The notes under the pieces: generated by a model
What the model was told of the DNA's origin: nothing
Databases searched by the model: none
What the model saw: only the letters and a program-made list of their open reading frames with translations
Made by a program: the position numbers and the translations under genes
In this document: positions 32,404-43,190 of the stretch, piece after piece
Layout: each line of letters starts with the position of its first letter
Numbering within the stretch: position 1 is the first letter of the stretch
DNA from: Budorcas taxicolor
Lineage: Eukaryota > Chordata > Mammalia > Artiodactyla > Bovidae
Direction of reading: 5' to 3'
NCBI RefSeq assembly: GCF_023091745.1
Contig: NC_068934.1
Coordinates: forward strand, 19,794,434 to 19,858,433
DNA length: 64,000 nucleotides

Positions 32404-33283
32404 TCAGTTCAGTTCAGTCGCTCAGTTGTGTCCCACTCTTTGCGACCCCATGAACTGCAGCATACCAGGCCTCCCAATGAACACCCAGGACTGATCTTCT
32501 TTAGGATGGACTGGTTGGATCTCCTTGCAGTCCAAGGGACTCTCAGGAGTCTTCTTTAACACCACAGTTCAAAAGCATCAATTCTTCAGCACTCAGCTTT
32601 CTTTATAATCCAATTCTCACATCCATACATGACCACTGGAAAAACCATAGCCTTGACTAGATGGACCTTTGTTGGCAAAGTAGTGTCCCTGCTTTTTAAT
32701 ATTCTGTCTAGGTTGGTCATAACTTTCCTTCCAAGGAGTAAGCATCTTTTAACTTCATGGCTGCAATCACCATCTGCAGTGATTTTGGAGCCCAGGAAAA
32801 TAAATTCAGCCACTGTTTCCACTGTTTCCCCATTTATTTGCCATGAAGTGATGGGACCGGATGTCATGATCTTAGTTTTCTGAATGTCGAGTTTTAAGCC
32901 AACTGTTTCACTCTTCTCTTTCACTTTCATCAAGAGGCTTTTTAGTTCTTCTTCACTTTCTGCTATAAGGGTGGTATCATCTGCATATCTGAGGTTATTG
33001 ATATTTCTCTCAGCAATCTTGATTCCAGCTTGTGCTTCCTCCAGCCCAGCATTTCTCATGATGTACTCTGCATAGACGTTAAATAAGCAAGGTGACAATA
33101 CACAACCTTGACGTACTCCTTTTCCTATTTGGAACCAGTCTGTTCCATGTCCAGTTCTAACTGTTGCTTCCTGAACTGCATACAGGTTTCTCAAGAGGCA
33201 GGTCAGGTGGTCTGGTATTCCCATCTCTTCCAGAATTTTCCAGTTTATTGTGATCCACACAGTCAAAGGCTTTGGCATAGTCT
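32404..33283 (-). mobile_element. BovB LINE, 5'-truncated with internal deletion
   Basis: Reverse-strand copy lying 190 bp from the preceding forward BovB, so the two form a large inverted repeat. At about 32477 the terminal 3' block is joined to 'aatgaacacccaggactgat', deleting about 220 bp. The 5' break is inside the YFCFIDYAKAFD block at 33283. Confidence 0.92.
32586..33280 (-). pseudogene. BovB reverse-transcriptase relic
   Basis: A reverse-strand open piece of about 230 BovB codons, covering MGIPDHLTCLLRNLYA, GVRQGCVLSPCLFNVYAEYI, NNLRYADDTTLIAESEEELK and FLGSKITADGDCSHEVKR. YADD is intact. The frame reads through the 5' break into non-BovB sequence as far as 33350. No endonuclease part. 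Confidence 0.9.
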
Positions 33284-33652
33284 TGTTTATATTTCTCTCT
33301 GCAGTTTGCACAAAACGTGATATTTGCAAATGTTGAAAATTTACTTTCAAAACTGTCTTGATCCCTTAGTTTTTAAAGTATTTTGCTTCTCTGTAATGTA
33401 TTCAACATGATGCTAACTTTCCCATTCACCTGTAAGTGTCATCTTAGTCTTCATGAGCAAGCCATTTTGGGTCTCTATTCCCTTCTGCATCCCTCCTCCT
33501 AGTCTCTGAGGCTGTTTGAGTGAAAAATGGGCCAGGCCCTGCTGTATTTGAGAGTATCACATGTGGATTGGTATGTACTCTAGAAATTTTGTTCCATTGC
33601 TTTATTCTCATGACCCCACAGTGCATAACACCATTCAGTGCTAGTTATCAGC
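33284..33652. other. Unassigned DNA
   Basis: No gene or repeat recognised. Confidence 0.5.
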
Positions 33653-33866
33653 AGCTTCCCTGGTGGCTCAGTCAGTAAAAAGTCTGCCTGCGATGCAGGA
33701 GACCCAGGTTCGATATCTGGGTCAGGAAGATCCCCTGGAGAAGGAAACACCGACCCACTCCAGTATTCTTGCCTGGAAAATCCCATGGATGGAGAAGCCT
33801 GGTAGGCAACGCCCTGTGGGGTCGCAAAGAGGCAGGCACGGCTGAGCAACTAAGACACACACACAC
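33653..33866 (+). mobile_element. Bov-tA SINE with CA tail
   Basis: Complete forward copy from 'cagcttccctggtggctcag' to 'gagcaactaagacacacaca'; the tail has become a short CA repeat. Confidence 0.92.
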
Positions 33867-35510
33867 CGGCAGCACTTCTTTTAACCTTTTTTTTTTTTTC
33901 ACAACAAGTCTTCAAACTTCAACTTCTGCACTGAGGACAAGTGTTGTCTGGTAGCTCTTTGTTAAATGTAAGAATATGAGAATAACATCCATTGCCTAAT
34001 TAGGAGACTTTAATATCAGTAAGAGTTTTGAGTTTTCACTATTTCCTAAAAAGTGTACTGAAAACATAAGCTAACATGTATTTGATTTGCTTTCTGATGC
34101 TCGTGAACTACTCAAGAATGATTTTACCTGGCCAGGGAGATTTTGGACTGGCTCCTCCATTTTCTTAGGGAAATGAATTGCATGATTCTCAATGCAGTGA
34201 ACTATCCTTAGTTTACTTGTGTGTAACAACATCCTTCACATCCTCATTCACAGACTGTTCTGCTGTTTCCAAAGGCTTTCTAAGGGCTATGCCAGGAAGT
34301 TGAAAGAACAAATCAAGTAACCCTGAAAGGACTCTGAGGAGGATGAGGGAAATAAGAGGTCATTTTTGGTAGCTGTCCACTTTCTTGGGTCAGAACACTG
34401 GTTGATTCATTACAATCCAAATCTGTTTCTTAGCCTCCAGGTTTAAGGATTTTTTTCCTCAGTCATTTCAAAGTATTTTAGTCAAGGGAACATGACAATG
34501 GGAGAACAAGAGTCAGTGTTTTTCCTTTTCAGTAACTGAAATGTTTGAATCCTTTAAAAATCTGAAAATCTCACTAGCAATCAGAATATTATCTTATAAA
34601 TATAGCCCAAGAAGGTAGAATGTTTTACTTAGATTCTGATAAAGCTGTATGAGCCATTCCTGCACACCATGCCAATGTCCTTTGGATTTTTATATCTCAA
34701 TTCCATGGACAAGATGCTTTGATGAAAACTTAATGAAGCCTTTTGATGATTATTTTAGTACATAACTATGAAGTTTATATTTGGCATACAGTTTATTTGG
34801 TCATAGCCTGGACATAATTATTATTAATAGTTATGATCAAGCTACAATTTATAATATTTTACATTCCTTGTATTTTTAGCTTCATATATGTATAACTATG
34901 TTTTCTTTGGCTTATGGTCAATTTAATGCATTTTGCTGTTATATCTCTTCATTATTCCATGGGTGTGAGTTAGGTTAATTTTTATTGACATCTGCTTACA
35001 TCTAGTTTAAACTTTAGTGGTATATATAACTTAGTTGTGACTGGAATTCCCATGTGTGCATTGCTTTAATCAATTTGCCTTTTGGGACCCAGGCTCCCTT
35101 TTATATGCTGAGTCAATTATGGAGTTTATATCCCAGTCTACTGAAGATAAGTAAGTTAGTATTACTTAAAATTTGTATTCAAAATATAAGATACCTCATG
35201 AGGCATGTTACCTTTAGGTAAAATAGGTGTGAGAGCACAGTGACATTAACCGATAAAGATCAGATAGCAGGAGTGTTTTATGTATTATTCAAAAAATGTG
35301 AATGGTGTCCTGGAAGCAAAGGAGGCCATTGAACCATTCTGACATATTTTAGAAAGGGTACATGGAAACATAGAATAGAATTTAGAAGTAATGAGATGAG
35401 AAAGCAAAAGGGAAGAGAAAGACTAGTAAGAGTCTATTGCAATGATCTGGTGAATGAGAACACAAAATCACAGCATAGAGGGAATCCTGGGATAAGTGTG
35501 GAAATGGGGG
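33867..35510. other. Unassigned AT-rich DNA
   Basis: No gene or confident repeat in 1.6 kb. Confidence 0.5.
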
Positions 35511-36213
35511 TTGTATTAGGACTGTCTAGAAAAACAGGACCAATAGGGTGTGTATAGAGGATATTTATTACAAAGAATTTGCTCGTGCAGTTTACAGAGG
35601 CTGAGAAGTTCTGCCATCTGCCAACTGGAGACTCAGGAAAGCTGATGGTATAACTTAGTCCAAGTCTAAAAGCCCAAGAAATAGGAAGCCTCTGATATAG
35701 ATTGGGCTTTCTGGGTGGCTCACTGGTAAAGAATCTGCCTGCCAGTGTAGGAGGCACCAGAGACACAGGTTTGATCCCTGCATGGGGAAGATCCCCTGGA
35801 GTAGAAAATGGCAACCTGCTCCAGTATACTTGCCTGGAGAATCCCATGGACAGAGGAACCTGGTGGGCTCTGGGGCCACAAAGAGTTTGACCTGAGTGAA
35901 CGACTGAGCAGACACATGAGGAAGACTATAATCTGAGTCTAGAGTCCTGAGAACCAGGAGCACAGAGAGGTGTCCCGGCTCAAGACAGAAAAGCTGAATT
36001 CTTTCATCCTCTGCCTATTGTCCTATTCAGGCCCTTATTAGATTGGATTGTGCCCACCCATATTGAGGATGGCAAACCACTTTACTGAGTCTATATATTC
36101 CAATGCTAATTTCACCCAGAAATGTCCTCATAGAGACCTAGAAATAAGGTTTAGCCTAATATCTGGGTACCCCATTATCTAGTCAAGCTGACACACCGAA
36201 AAATAACCATCAT
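35511..36213. mobile_element. Ancient LTR-like repeat split by a SINE
   Basis: 'ttgtattaggactgtctaga', 'aaacaggaccaatagggtgt', 'ttcaggcccttattagattg', 'tgcccacccatattgagga' and 'gtcaagctgacacaccga' follow the order of a widespread old mammalian LTR-type repeat in reverse orientation. No viral coding sequence accompanies it. A Bov-tA SINE occupies 35704-35917. The family name is not assigned. Confidence 0.5.
35704..35917 (+). mobile_element. Bov-tA SINE
   Basis: Forward copy from 'gggctttctgggtggctcac' to 'gaacgactgagcagacacat'. It splits the older LTR-like repeat. Confidence 0.92.
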
Positions 36214-38565
36214 AAGTGGGAAACTGACAAGTGAGAAGTTGCTACTAAGTGACTGGGAAACTTGAGGCAAATGATTTTTAATAATCAACTACATTTCTTA
36301 ACTGAGCTTTTCTCTGATTCACATAATCTCCTGATTCCATTATCTAATAGCTTGCCATCATTATTCATTGTTATATTTATAAAATATACAGTGCATCACT
36401 GCCTTGAGTTATTGGCATTTTGGTTGACATGGAGAAAAGAGAAGAGACTATCCATGAGTCAAGACAGAATACTTCTAAAAGTCTAAAGGAGTAGGACATT
36501 TGAAGTGGGAGTTGACCAAGAGACTCTGATAGTTCACAAAACTGTGACTGAGGTCCTGGATTTGTTATTGTGTATGGGAGGAGCTCCCCATGGCCTTCTA
36601 TTTTTTCCTCTAAATGTTAGGGAGAAAGCAGTCCCCAAATCCTAGCTAACTTGTGGACATACAAACTAGAGATATTCAAATTACAATTTAAAAAAAAATT
36701 TGAAGAATTTTTCATGAGAAAGCTTTGTACAACTTATGAGAGTCTTAAAATGATGTATATCTATGTTGGAAATCAGACATGAGCTCTAATTCTGTGATGC
36801 TTGTTCGGTGTCTAACTTGGGACAAATTAGTATGTCTCATTTTACTTATCTTTTATATTCAAAAGTGATTATAAATGCTATAAAATGTTACCTCCTAACT
36901 GCTATGAAAACTCAGAAGATGAATATGATATGTGTTCTTTCTTTATATAATTTCTTACTATATCTTTAAACCTGGCACAGTGTGCATTCAGCCACTGTTG
37001 AAAGGCTCTGGAGCTATGATCTGGAAGAATAGCCAGATTAGATAATTAGAGTAATCACTTACTGAGCAGCTATTTGCTTGCTAGCTATTAATTTTGATAG
37101 CATTTAATTACTCACAAACATTATACAGTAGGTTTTGTTATTTTCTTTTAGGTGGAAAATTGAGTTCTAACAGTATTTAAATAAATGATCAAGGGGAACA
37201 GCTTATTTAACTTCCAGGACTACTCCAAACTCACCAAATTATTTGTATTTGCCTCATCAATATGTTTTGTAGCACTCAGTTATGAAATGAAATGACTAGA
37301 TGTCCCTTCCTGAGCCTCTTTCCCCTTTGTACATGTTAGAAGAAAATAAAGACTCTATGTCTTATCTATAGTCAAACTCAATATTGTCTGTATGAAATAT
37401 AATGACAATCTCCACCATGAATAGTAAATCATTTCTTATGGTCTAGGTGTTGAGTTACTAATAAATTAATAGTTTCCTAAACTTATGTCTTTCCATATAT
37501 TAGTAAAATGTTTTGTCCTAAAGTGTCATAAAGTATTTCCTGAATAGCTTAGCAAATATGATAAATATTCACAATCAGAAAGGTTAACTTTAGGGAAAGA
37601 GGCTTTCCTTATGGTGATGGAATGTTTCATAATAGACTAAATTTCTTTTTGCCTTTTTCATCCCTATTCTGACTCTCATTTATAAACAATGTGGAATATG
37701 ACACAAGGACACAGATATAACAGGGGAAAGAAAGAAATTCCATACAAAACGTATTTTCTATTGCTTATTTTTGTCTCCCCTTGCTCAGAGAAAATTTACT
37801 TGAGTATTTTGCCAAAACAAAAATAGTAACAACAACAAAAAAACACATTATAGATTACTTGTTTTGTTTTGTTTGCTGACTTTTAGGGATACTTACCTAG
37901 TGTTGCCTGACATAAAAATGGCCAGAGGCAGATGTTAACTGCTATCTACACTGTAAAGAACTATTGAGATGTATGTGATCTCTTCAATTGGAGATGTCAA
38001 AAGAGCATCCACAGCTATGCAGTGTAATTGAAAGTAGGCAGAGATAGTTCTCACTCTTAACATACTGAATACTGATTAAGATATTAATTCACAGGAAATA
38101 CAAAGTTTCTTTAATGGTAAAAATATGATCCCTAGTAAAGAAGGAAAAATAAGAGGTAAAGGGGAAGTGTCAGAAAGCAAATGTTCCTTGCAGTACAGAT
38201 CTATTTTGATTTAGGTACTCAATATGAGAAAAACACACAGACAGAAGGAAGAGCTAACATTGCTTCTTAAAAGCCCAGCTTGTAACCAGTCTCCACCAGC
38301 ATTTTACTCGCATCCTAAAGACTCCACTACCAGCAGCCCCTCCCTCAGTTTAATGGCAGTGGTCATGTGATATTAACTTTGGAAAGACGAGTTGTTTACG
38401 GATGAAAACAAACTTGATTTTTGCTTAGAGAAAGTTGGGAAACTCCTGAAATAAAAAGGATGTTAGGCTTTCATGATGGTAGGAATAGGCCAGCTCAAGA
38501 AGGACTGTGAAACCCATACTAAGAGGTTTCTGAGTTTATTCAGGAGGCAATCAATTGTATTTAGT
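36214..38565. other. Unassigned AT-rich DNA, possible MIR at 37050-37240
   Basis: This is the longest stretch without a clear repeat. A weak reverse MIR pattern ('cacttactgagcagctattt', 'actcacaaacattatacag') lies near 37050-37240. No gene or notable open frame. Confidence 0.45.
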
Positions 38566-39135
38566 AGGCATTCAGTTCAGTTTAGTTGCGTAGTCGTGTC
38601 TGACACTTTGCGACCCCATGAACCACAGCACACCAGGCCTCCCAGTCCATCACCAACTCCAAGAGTCTACCTAAACCCATGTCCATTGAGTTGGTGATGC
38701 CATCCAACCATCTCATCCTCTGTCGTCCCCTTCTCCTCCTGCCCTCAATCTTTCCCAGCATCAGGGTCTTTTCAAATGATCAGCTCTTTGCATCAGGAGT
38801 CCAAAGTACTGGAGTTTCAGCTTCAACATCAGTCCTTCCAATGAACACCCAGGACTGATCTCCTTTAGGATGGACTGGTTGGATCTCCTTGCAGTCCAAG
38901 GGACTCTCAAGAGTCTTCCCCAAAACCACAGTTCAAAAGCATCAATTCTATAGCACTCCGTTTTCTTTATAATCCAACTCTCACATCCATACATGATCAC
39001 TGGAAAAACCATAGCCTTGACTAGACAGACCTTTGTTGAAAAGTAATGTCTTTGCTTTTTAATATGCTGTCTAGGTTGGTGATAACTTTCCTTCCAAGGA
39101 GTAAGCATCTTTTAATTTCATGTCTGCAATCATCA
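38566..39135 (-). mobile_element. BovB LINE, 3' part
   Basis: Reverse-strand copy from 'tcagttcagtttagttgcgt' to 'ttttaatttcatgtctgcaa'. It covers the ORF2 C-terminus and 3' end. A 115-codon reverse-strand open piece (38761-39108) carries YGCESWIIKKTEC and LQYFGLLMQRAD. Confidence 0.92.
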
Positions 39136-39190
39136 TTGGGAAGTCAGATTTTTTTTGAGTGGGAGTGTGACATGATCAGAACTATGCCAT

Positions 39191-39598
39191 CAGTTCAGTT
39201 CAGTTCAGTTACTCAGTTGTGTCTGACTTTTTGCGACCCCATGAACCGCAGCATGCCAAGCCTCCCTGTCCATCACCAAATCCCGGAGTTCACCCAAACC
39301 CATGTCCATTGAGTCGATGATGCCATTCAACCATCTCATCCTCTGTCATCCCCTTCTCCTCCTGCCCTCAATCTTTCCCAGCATCAGGGTCTTTTCAAAT
39401 AAGTCAGCTCTTCTCATCAGGTGTACAGAGTATTGGAGTTTCAGCTTCAACATCAGTCCTTCCAATGAATCCAGGACTCTCAAGAGTCTTCTCCAACACC
39501 ACAGTTCAAAAGCATCAATTCTTCGGCACTCAGCTTTCTTTATAGTCCAACTCTCACATCCATACATGACGACTTGAAAAACCATAGCCATGACTAGA
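39191..39598 (-). mobile_element. BovB 3' segment of a twin-primed insertion
   Basis: Reverse-strand BovB 3' end ('cagttcagttcagttcagtt' at the left edge). Its element-5' edge at 39598 corresponds to 'ctagtcatggctatgg'. The short forward fragment at 41330-41383 ends at exactly this point of BovB ('ctagtcaa'). The pair is flanked by one 12-bp duplication, gaactatgccat (39179-39190 and 41384-41395). That is the arrangement left by twin priming, later split by another BovB. Confidence 0.85.
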
Positions 39599-40381
39599 AT
39601 ATATTAAGATGAGGTGGCATACACAGAAGAATGTACGCAAGAATACACAGAAGAACTGTACAAAAAGAGCTTCATGACCCAGATAATCACGATGGTGTAA
39701 TCACTCACCTAGAGCCAGACATCCTGGAATGTGAAGTCAAGTGGGCCTTAGGAAGCATCACTACAAACAAAGCTAGTGGAGGTGATGGAATACCGGTTGA
39801 ACTATTTCAAATCCTGAAAGATGATGCTGTGAAAGTGTTGCACTCAATATGCCAGCAAATTTGGAAAACTCAGCAGTGGCCACAGAACTGGAAAAGGTCA
39901 GTTTTCATTCCAATCCCAAAGGAAGGCAGTGCCAAAGAATGCTCAAACTACTGCACCTATCTCACACACTAGTAAAATAATGCTCAAAATTCTCCAAGCC
40001 AGGCTTCAGCAATCCGTGAACCATGAACTTCCAGATGTTCAAGCTGGTTTTAGAAAAGGCAGAGGAACCAGAGATCAAATTGCTAACATCCGTTGGATCA
40101 TGGAAAAAGCAAGAGAGTTCCAGAAAAACATGTATTTCTGCTTTATTGAGTATGTCAAAGCCTTTGACTGTGTGGATCACAATAAACTGTGGAAAATTCT
40201 GAATGAGATGGGAATATCAGACCACCTGACCTGCCTCTTGAGAAATCTGTATGCAGGTCAGGAAGCAACAGTTAGAACTGGACATGGAACAATAGACTGT
40301 TCCAAATTGGAAAAGGAGTACGTCAAGGCTGTATATTGTCACCCTGCATATTGAACTTATATGCAGAGTACATCATGAGAA

Positions 40382-41314
40382 ATGCTGGGCTGCAGGAAGC
40401 ACAAGCTGGAATCAAGATTGCTGAGAGAAATATCAATAACCTCAGATAATGCAGATGACACCACCCTTATGGCAGAAAGTGAAGAAGAACTAAAGAGCCT
40501 CTTGATGAAAGTGAAAGAGGAGCGTGAAAAAGTTGGCTTAAAGCTCAACATTCAGAAAACTAAGATCATGGCATCTGGTCCCATCACTTCATGGGAAATA
40601 GATGGGGAAACAGTAGAAACAGTGTCAGACTTTATTTTTCTGGGCTCCAAAATCACTGCAGATGGCTATTGCAGCCATGAAATTAAAATACACTTGCTCC
40701 TTGGAAGGAAAATTATGACCAACGTAGACAGCATATTTTTGGGCTACAAAATCACCACGGATGGTTACTGGAGTCATGAAATTAAAAGATCCTTACTCCT
40801 TGGAAGGAAAATTATGACCAACCTAGATGGCATATTAAAAAGCAGAGATATTACTTTGCCAAAAAATGTCCGTCCAGTCAAGGCTATGGTTTTTCAAGTG
40901 GTCATGTATGAATGTGAGAGTTGGACTGTGAAGAAAGCTGAGCGCCGAAGAATTGATGCTTTTGAACTGTGGTGTTGGAGAAGACTCCTGAGAGTTCCTT
41001 GGACTCCAGGGAGATCCAACCAGGCCATCCTAAAGGAGATCAGTCCTGGGTGTTCATTGGAAGGACTGATGCTAAAGCTGAAGCTCCAGTACTTTGGCCA
41101 CCTCATGCGAAGAGTTGACTCATTGGAAAAGACTCTGATGCTGGGAGGGATTGGGGGCAGGAGGAGAAGGGGACGACCGAGGATGAGATGGCTGGATGGC
41201 ATCACCAACTCGATGGACCTGAGTTTGAGTGAACTCTGGGAGTTGGTGATGGACAGGGAGGCCTGGTGTGCTGCGATTCATAGGGTTGCAGGAGAGTTGG
41301 ACACAACTGAATGA
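40382..41314 (+). pseudogene. BovB ORF2 C-terminal relic, 310-codon open frame
   Basis: The longest open frame in the window. It begins just before the palm region; the YADD area is damaged by an extra base ('cagataatgcagatgac'), so the upstream RT motifs are out of frame. The block FLGSKITADGYCSHEIK recurs as FLGYKITTDGYWSHEIK through a diverged 99-bp in-frame duplication. It ends in the normal C-terminal motifs (GGIGGRRRRGRPRMRWLDGI and DREAWCAAIHRVAG). Open length reflects chance survival of a C-terminal fragment, not activity. Confidence 0.92.
40642..40839 (+). repeat. Diverged 2 x 99-bp tandem duplication in BovB
   Basis: The segment starting 'gggctccaaaatcac' (40642) recurs as 'gggctacaaaatcac' (40741). 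I count roughly 15 differences in 99, so it is much older than the 12431 duplication. 99 is a multiple of three and the frame survives. Confidence 0.88.
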
Positions 41315-41329
41315 CTGAACTGAACTGAG

Positions 41330-41383
41330 ACAGCATATTAAAAACAGAGACGTTACTTTGCCAACAAAGGTACATCTAGTCAA
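41330..41383 (+). mobile_element. Short BovB fragment, other arm of the twin-primed copy
   Basis: 'cagcatattaaaaacagaga' through 'acatctagtcaa' is 54 bp of ORF2 immediately upstream, in BovB order, of the segment found inverted at 39191-39598. It ends against the right copy of the target duplication. Confidence 0.85.
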
Positions 41384-41395
41384 GAACTATGCCAT

Positions 41396-41784
41396 AGAAA
41401 GAATAAACCTTGGTTATTTTTAGGACCATTGGAAGGGGAAGAGTGTAGAAGCAAGGATGCCCTTCAGGAGGCCATGCATATGATCAGGGAAGGTTTGGCT
41501 TGTTCTAGTTGACTTGAACTAGAACAGTTACTGTAGGAATGAGTGTTATCCCCTAGGTAAAAGATTGCTTTTTAAAACCTGATTCTATACGACTTGATAG
41601 ATTATTGGGGCCAAGAATGAAAGAAAACAGATTGAGCAAGCAACCTAAAAAGGGCTCTGAAAAAAATCAGTTTACTTATCTGACTATGTGTACTAGCTGT
41701 GTGACCCTGAATAGGTTGCATGCTTTCCTGAATTTTGTTTCCCTCAAAACAATTATTACTATGTATGATTATCAATTCATACAT
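41396..41784. other. Unassigned DNA
   Basis: No gene or repeat recognised. Confidence 0.5.
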
Positions 41785-41846
41785 ACATACACACACATAT
41801 ATACATATACATATGCATATTTTATACATATATGTATATATGTATA
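41785..41846. repeat. AT/AC-rich microsatellite
   Basis: 'catacatacatacacacaca' then alternating tatata/catatg steps. It abuts the CHR SINE and may be its degenerate tail. Open frames on both strands across it are simple-repeat artefacts. Confidence 0.85.
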
Positions 41847-41957
41847 TGGCTGTGCCACATGACATGAGGGATCTTATTTTCTTGACCAGGGATCAAACCT
41901 GTGTTCCCTGCAGTGGAAGTGCAGAGTTCTAACCATTGGACTGCCAGAGAATTCCCT
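41847..41957 (-). mobile_element. CHR-type SINE
   Basis: Reverse-strand motif set 'ggctgtgccacatgacatga', 'gaccagggatcaaacctgtg', 'ctaaccattggactgccaga', typical of the CHR tRNA-derived SINE of Cetartiodactyla. It supports the artiodactyl assignment. Confidence 0.85.
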
Positions 41958-42650
41958 AGTGTGAAATTAAATGTATTCCCAACTGTATACATTCTGCAGC
42001 TACATTGCTGTGGTTGAAAATGAGATATTTGAGATGCAGAAAAGCTGGATTAAATGTATTAGGGGATGTTTTCCAGGTTTGAAATGTATTCTTTATCCTT
42101 AGAGAAGAAATGGAGTCCTCAATTTTCCAGGAGTGAGCAGAGTTCAGAAGTAAATAAACAATCATGGACATAAGATGTGAAAATGTAGACACATTCACTA
42201 ATGAACATTTGGGAACCTCAAGCTAGCATCAAAAAATTATTTGCATTTATTTTATCTACCAGCATATTCTTGAATTAAAATGTTTTGTCATTTCAGCTCA
42301 GTAGGAATGACTTTTCAATGTAGTTTAGCAATAAATGCCTTTATCATATAAGCAAATGAGTCATGCATTCTCAAACTGAGCCCTGTTAAGATTATAATCT
42401 TTTCTGCAAAAGTCTTATACAAAACCTGTTAATATATCTTTGTTATTGGAGATGCTATGCCACATGTGGGCCAGAGTATCAATAATCATCATTACTGATG
42501 CTTACTCAATTTTCCTGGGTGCCAAGAATAATTTCCAATGCAAATAAATATAATATTAATCTTTTATTCACATTAAAATACCAAAGCCTGATAATTGCCC
42601 AATATTCATCTGATAGTATATAACAGTGATTAAAAGCTAATTGTATGAAA
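41958..42650. other. Unassigned AT-rich DNA
   Basis: No gene or repeat recognised. Confidence 0.5.
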
Positions 42651-42846
42651 GCTTTCCTGGTGGCCCAGACAGTGAAGAATCTCCCTGCAACGTGGGAGAC
42701 CAGCTTTGATCCTGAATTGGGAAGATCCCCTGGAGAATGGAATGGTAACCCCCTCTAGTATTCTTGCCTGGAGAATTCCATGGACAGAGGAGCCTGGAGG
42801 GCTATAGTCCATGGGTTCACACACGACTGAGCAACTAACAAACACT
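42651..42846 (+). mobile_element. Bov-tA SINE
   Basis: Forward copy from 'agctttcctggtggcccaga' to 'gactgagcaactaacaaaca'; box B is degraded ('agctttgatcctga'). Confidence 0.9.
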
Positions 42847-42994
42847 TTATAGATGGCTAGAGGTAAGAATGGCACAATACTGGCAGAATATTGATAATTT
42901 GAGAAGTAGGTGCATGTTTACTGGACATTAATACACTTTTATTTTGTATATATTTGAACATGTTAATAGTTAAGTGCATGCATATATAATATTG

Positions 42995-43125
42995 TTTGGA
43001 GTCACATAAATCTTGGTTCAACTCCTAGCTTGGTAAATGCCTAGCTCTGGTATCTTAAACCATTCAAATATTGTAAACCTCAGTTTATTCACTTGAAAGT
43101 TAGAATTGTATTCCCTCATAAACAA
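42995..43125 (+). mobile_element. MIR SINE
   Basis: 'tttggagtcacataaatctt', 'ggttcaactcctagcttggt', 'aacctcagtttattcacttg' follow the MIR order. Confidence 0.6.
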
Positions 43126-43190
43126 AGGAAAAAATCAATAGTAACACTTGCAACAACCCAGGCACAATTCAGAGCCACTGCTTGACCACA

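Larger units (their letters stand above)
39599..41329 (+). mobile_element. BovB LINE nested in the twin-primed BovB
   Basis: Forward copy from the ORF2 linker ('atattaagatgaggtggcat') to the 3' end ('ctgaactgaactga'). The word atattaa occurs both at its left edge (39601-39607) and just after its right edge (41335-41341). It may be target duplication or microhomology, because the BovB linker itself contains it. ORF2 lies in three frames (39631-39972, 39929-40354, 40382-41314). Confidence 0.9.

Noticed and set aside
40382..41314. Active BovB because of a 310-codon open frame
   Set aside because: The frame holds only the part after the damaged catalytic motif and includes an internal duplication. 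The endonuclease and RT fingers are missing or out of frame.
41602..41932. Overlapping open frames on both strands
   Set aside because: They read through a TA/CA microsatellite, which is open in several frames by composition.
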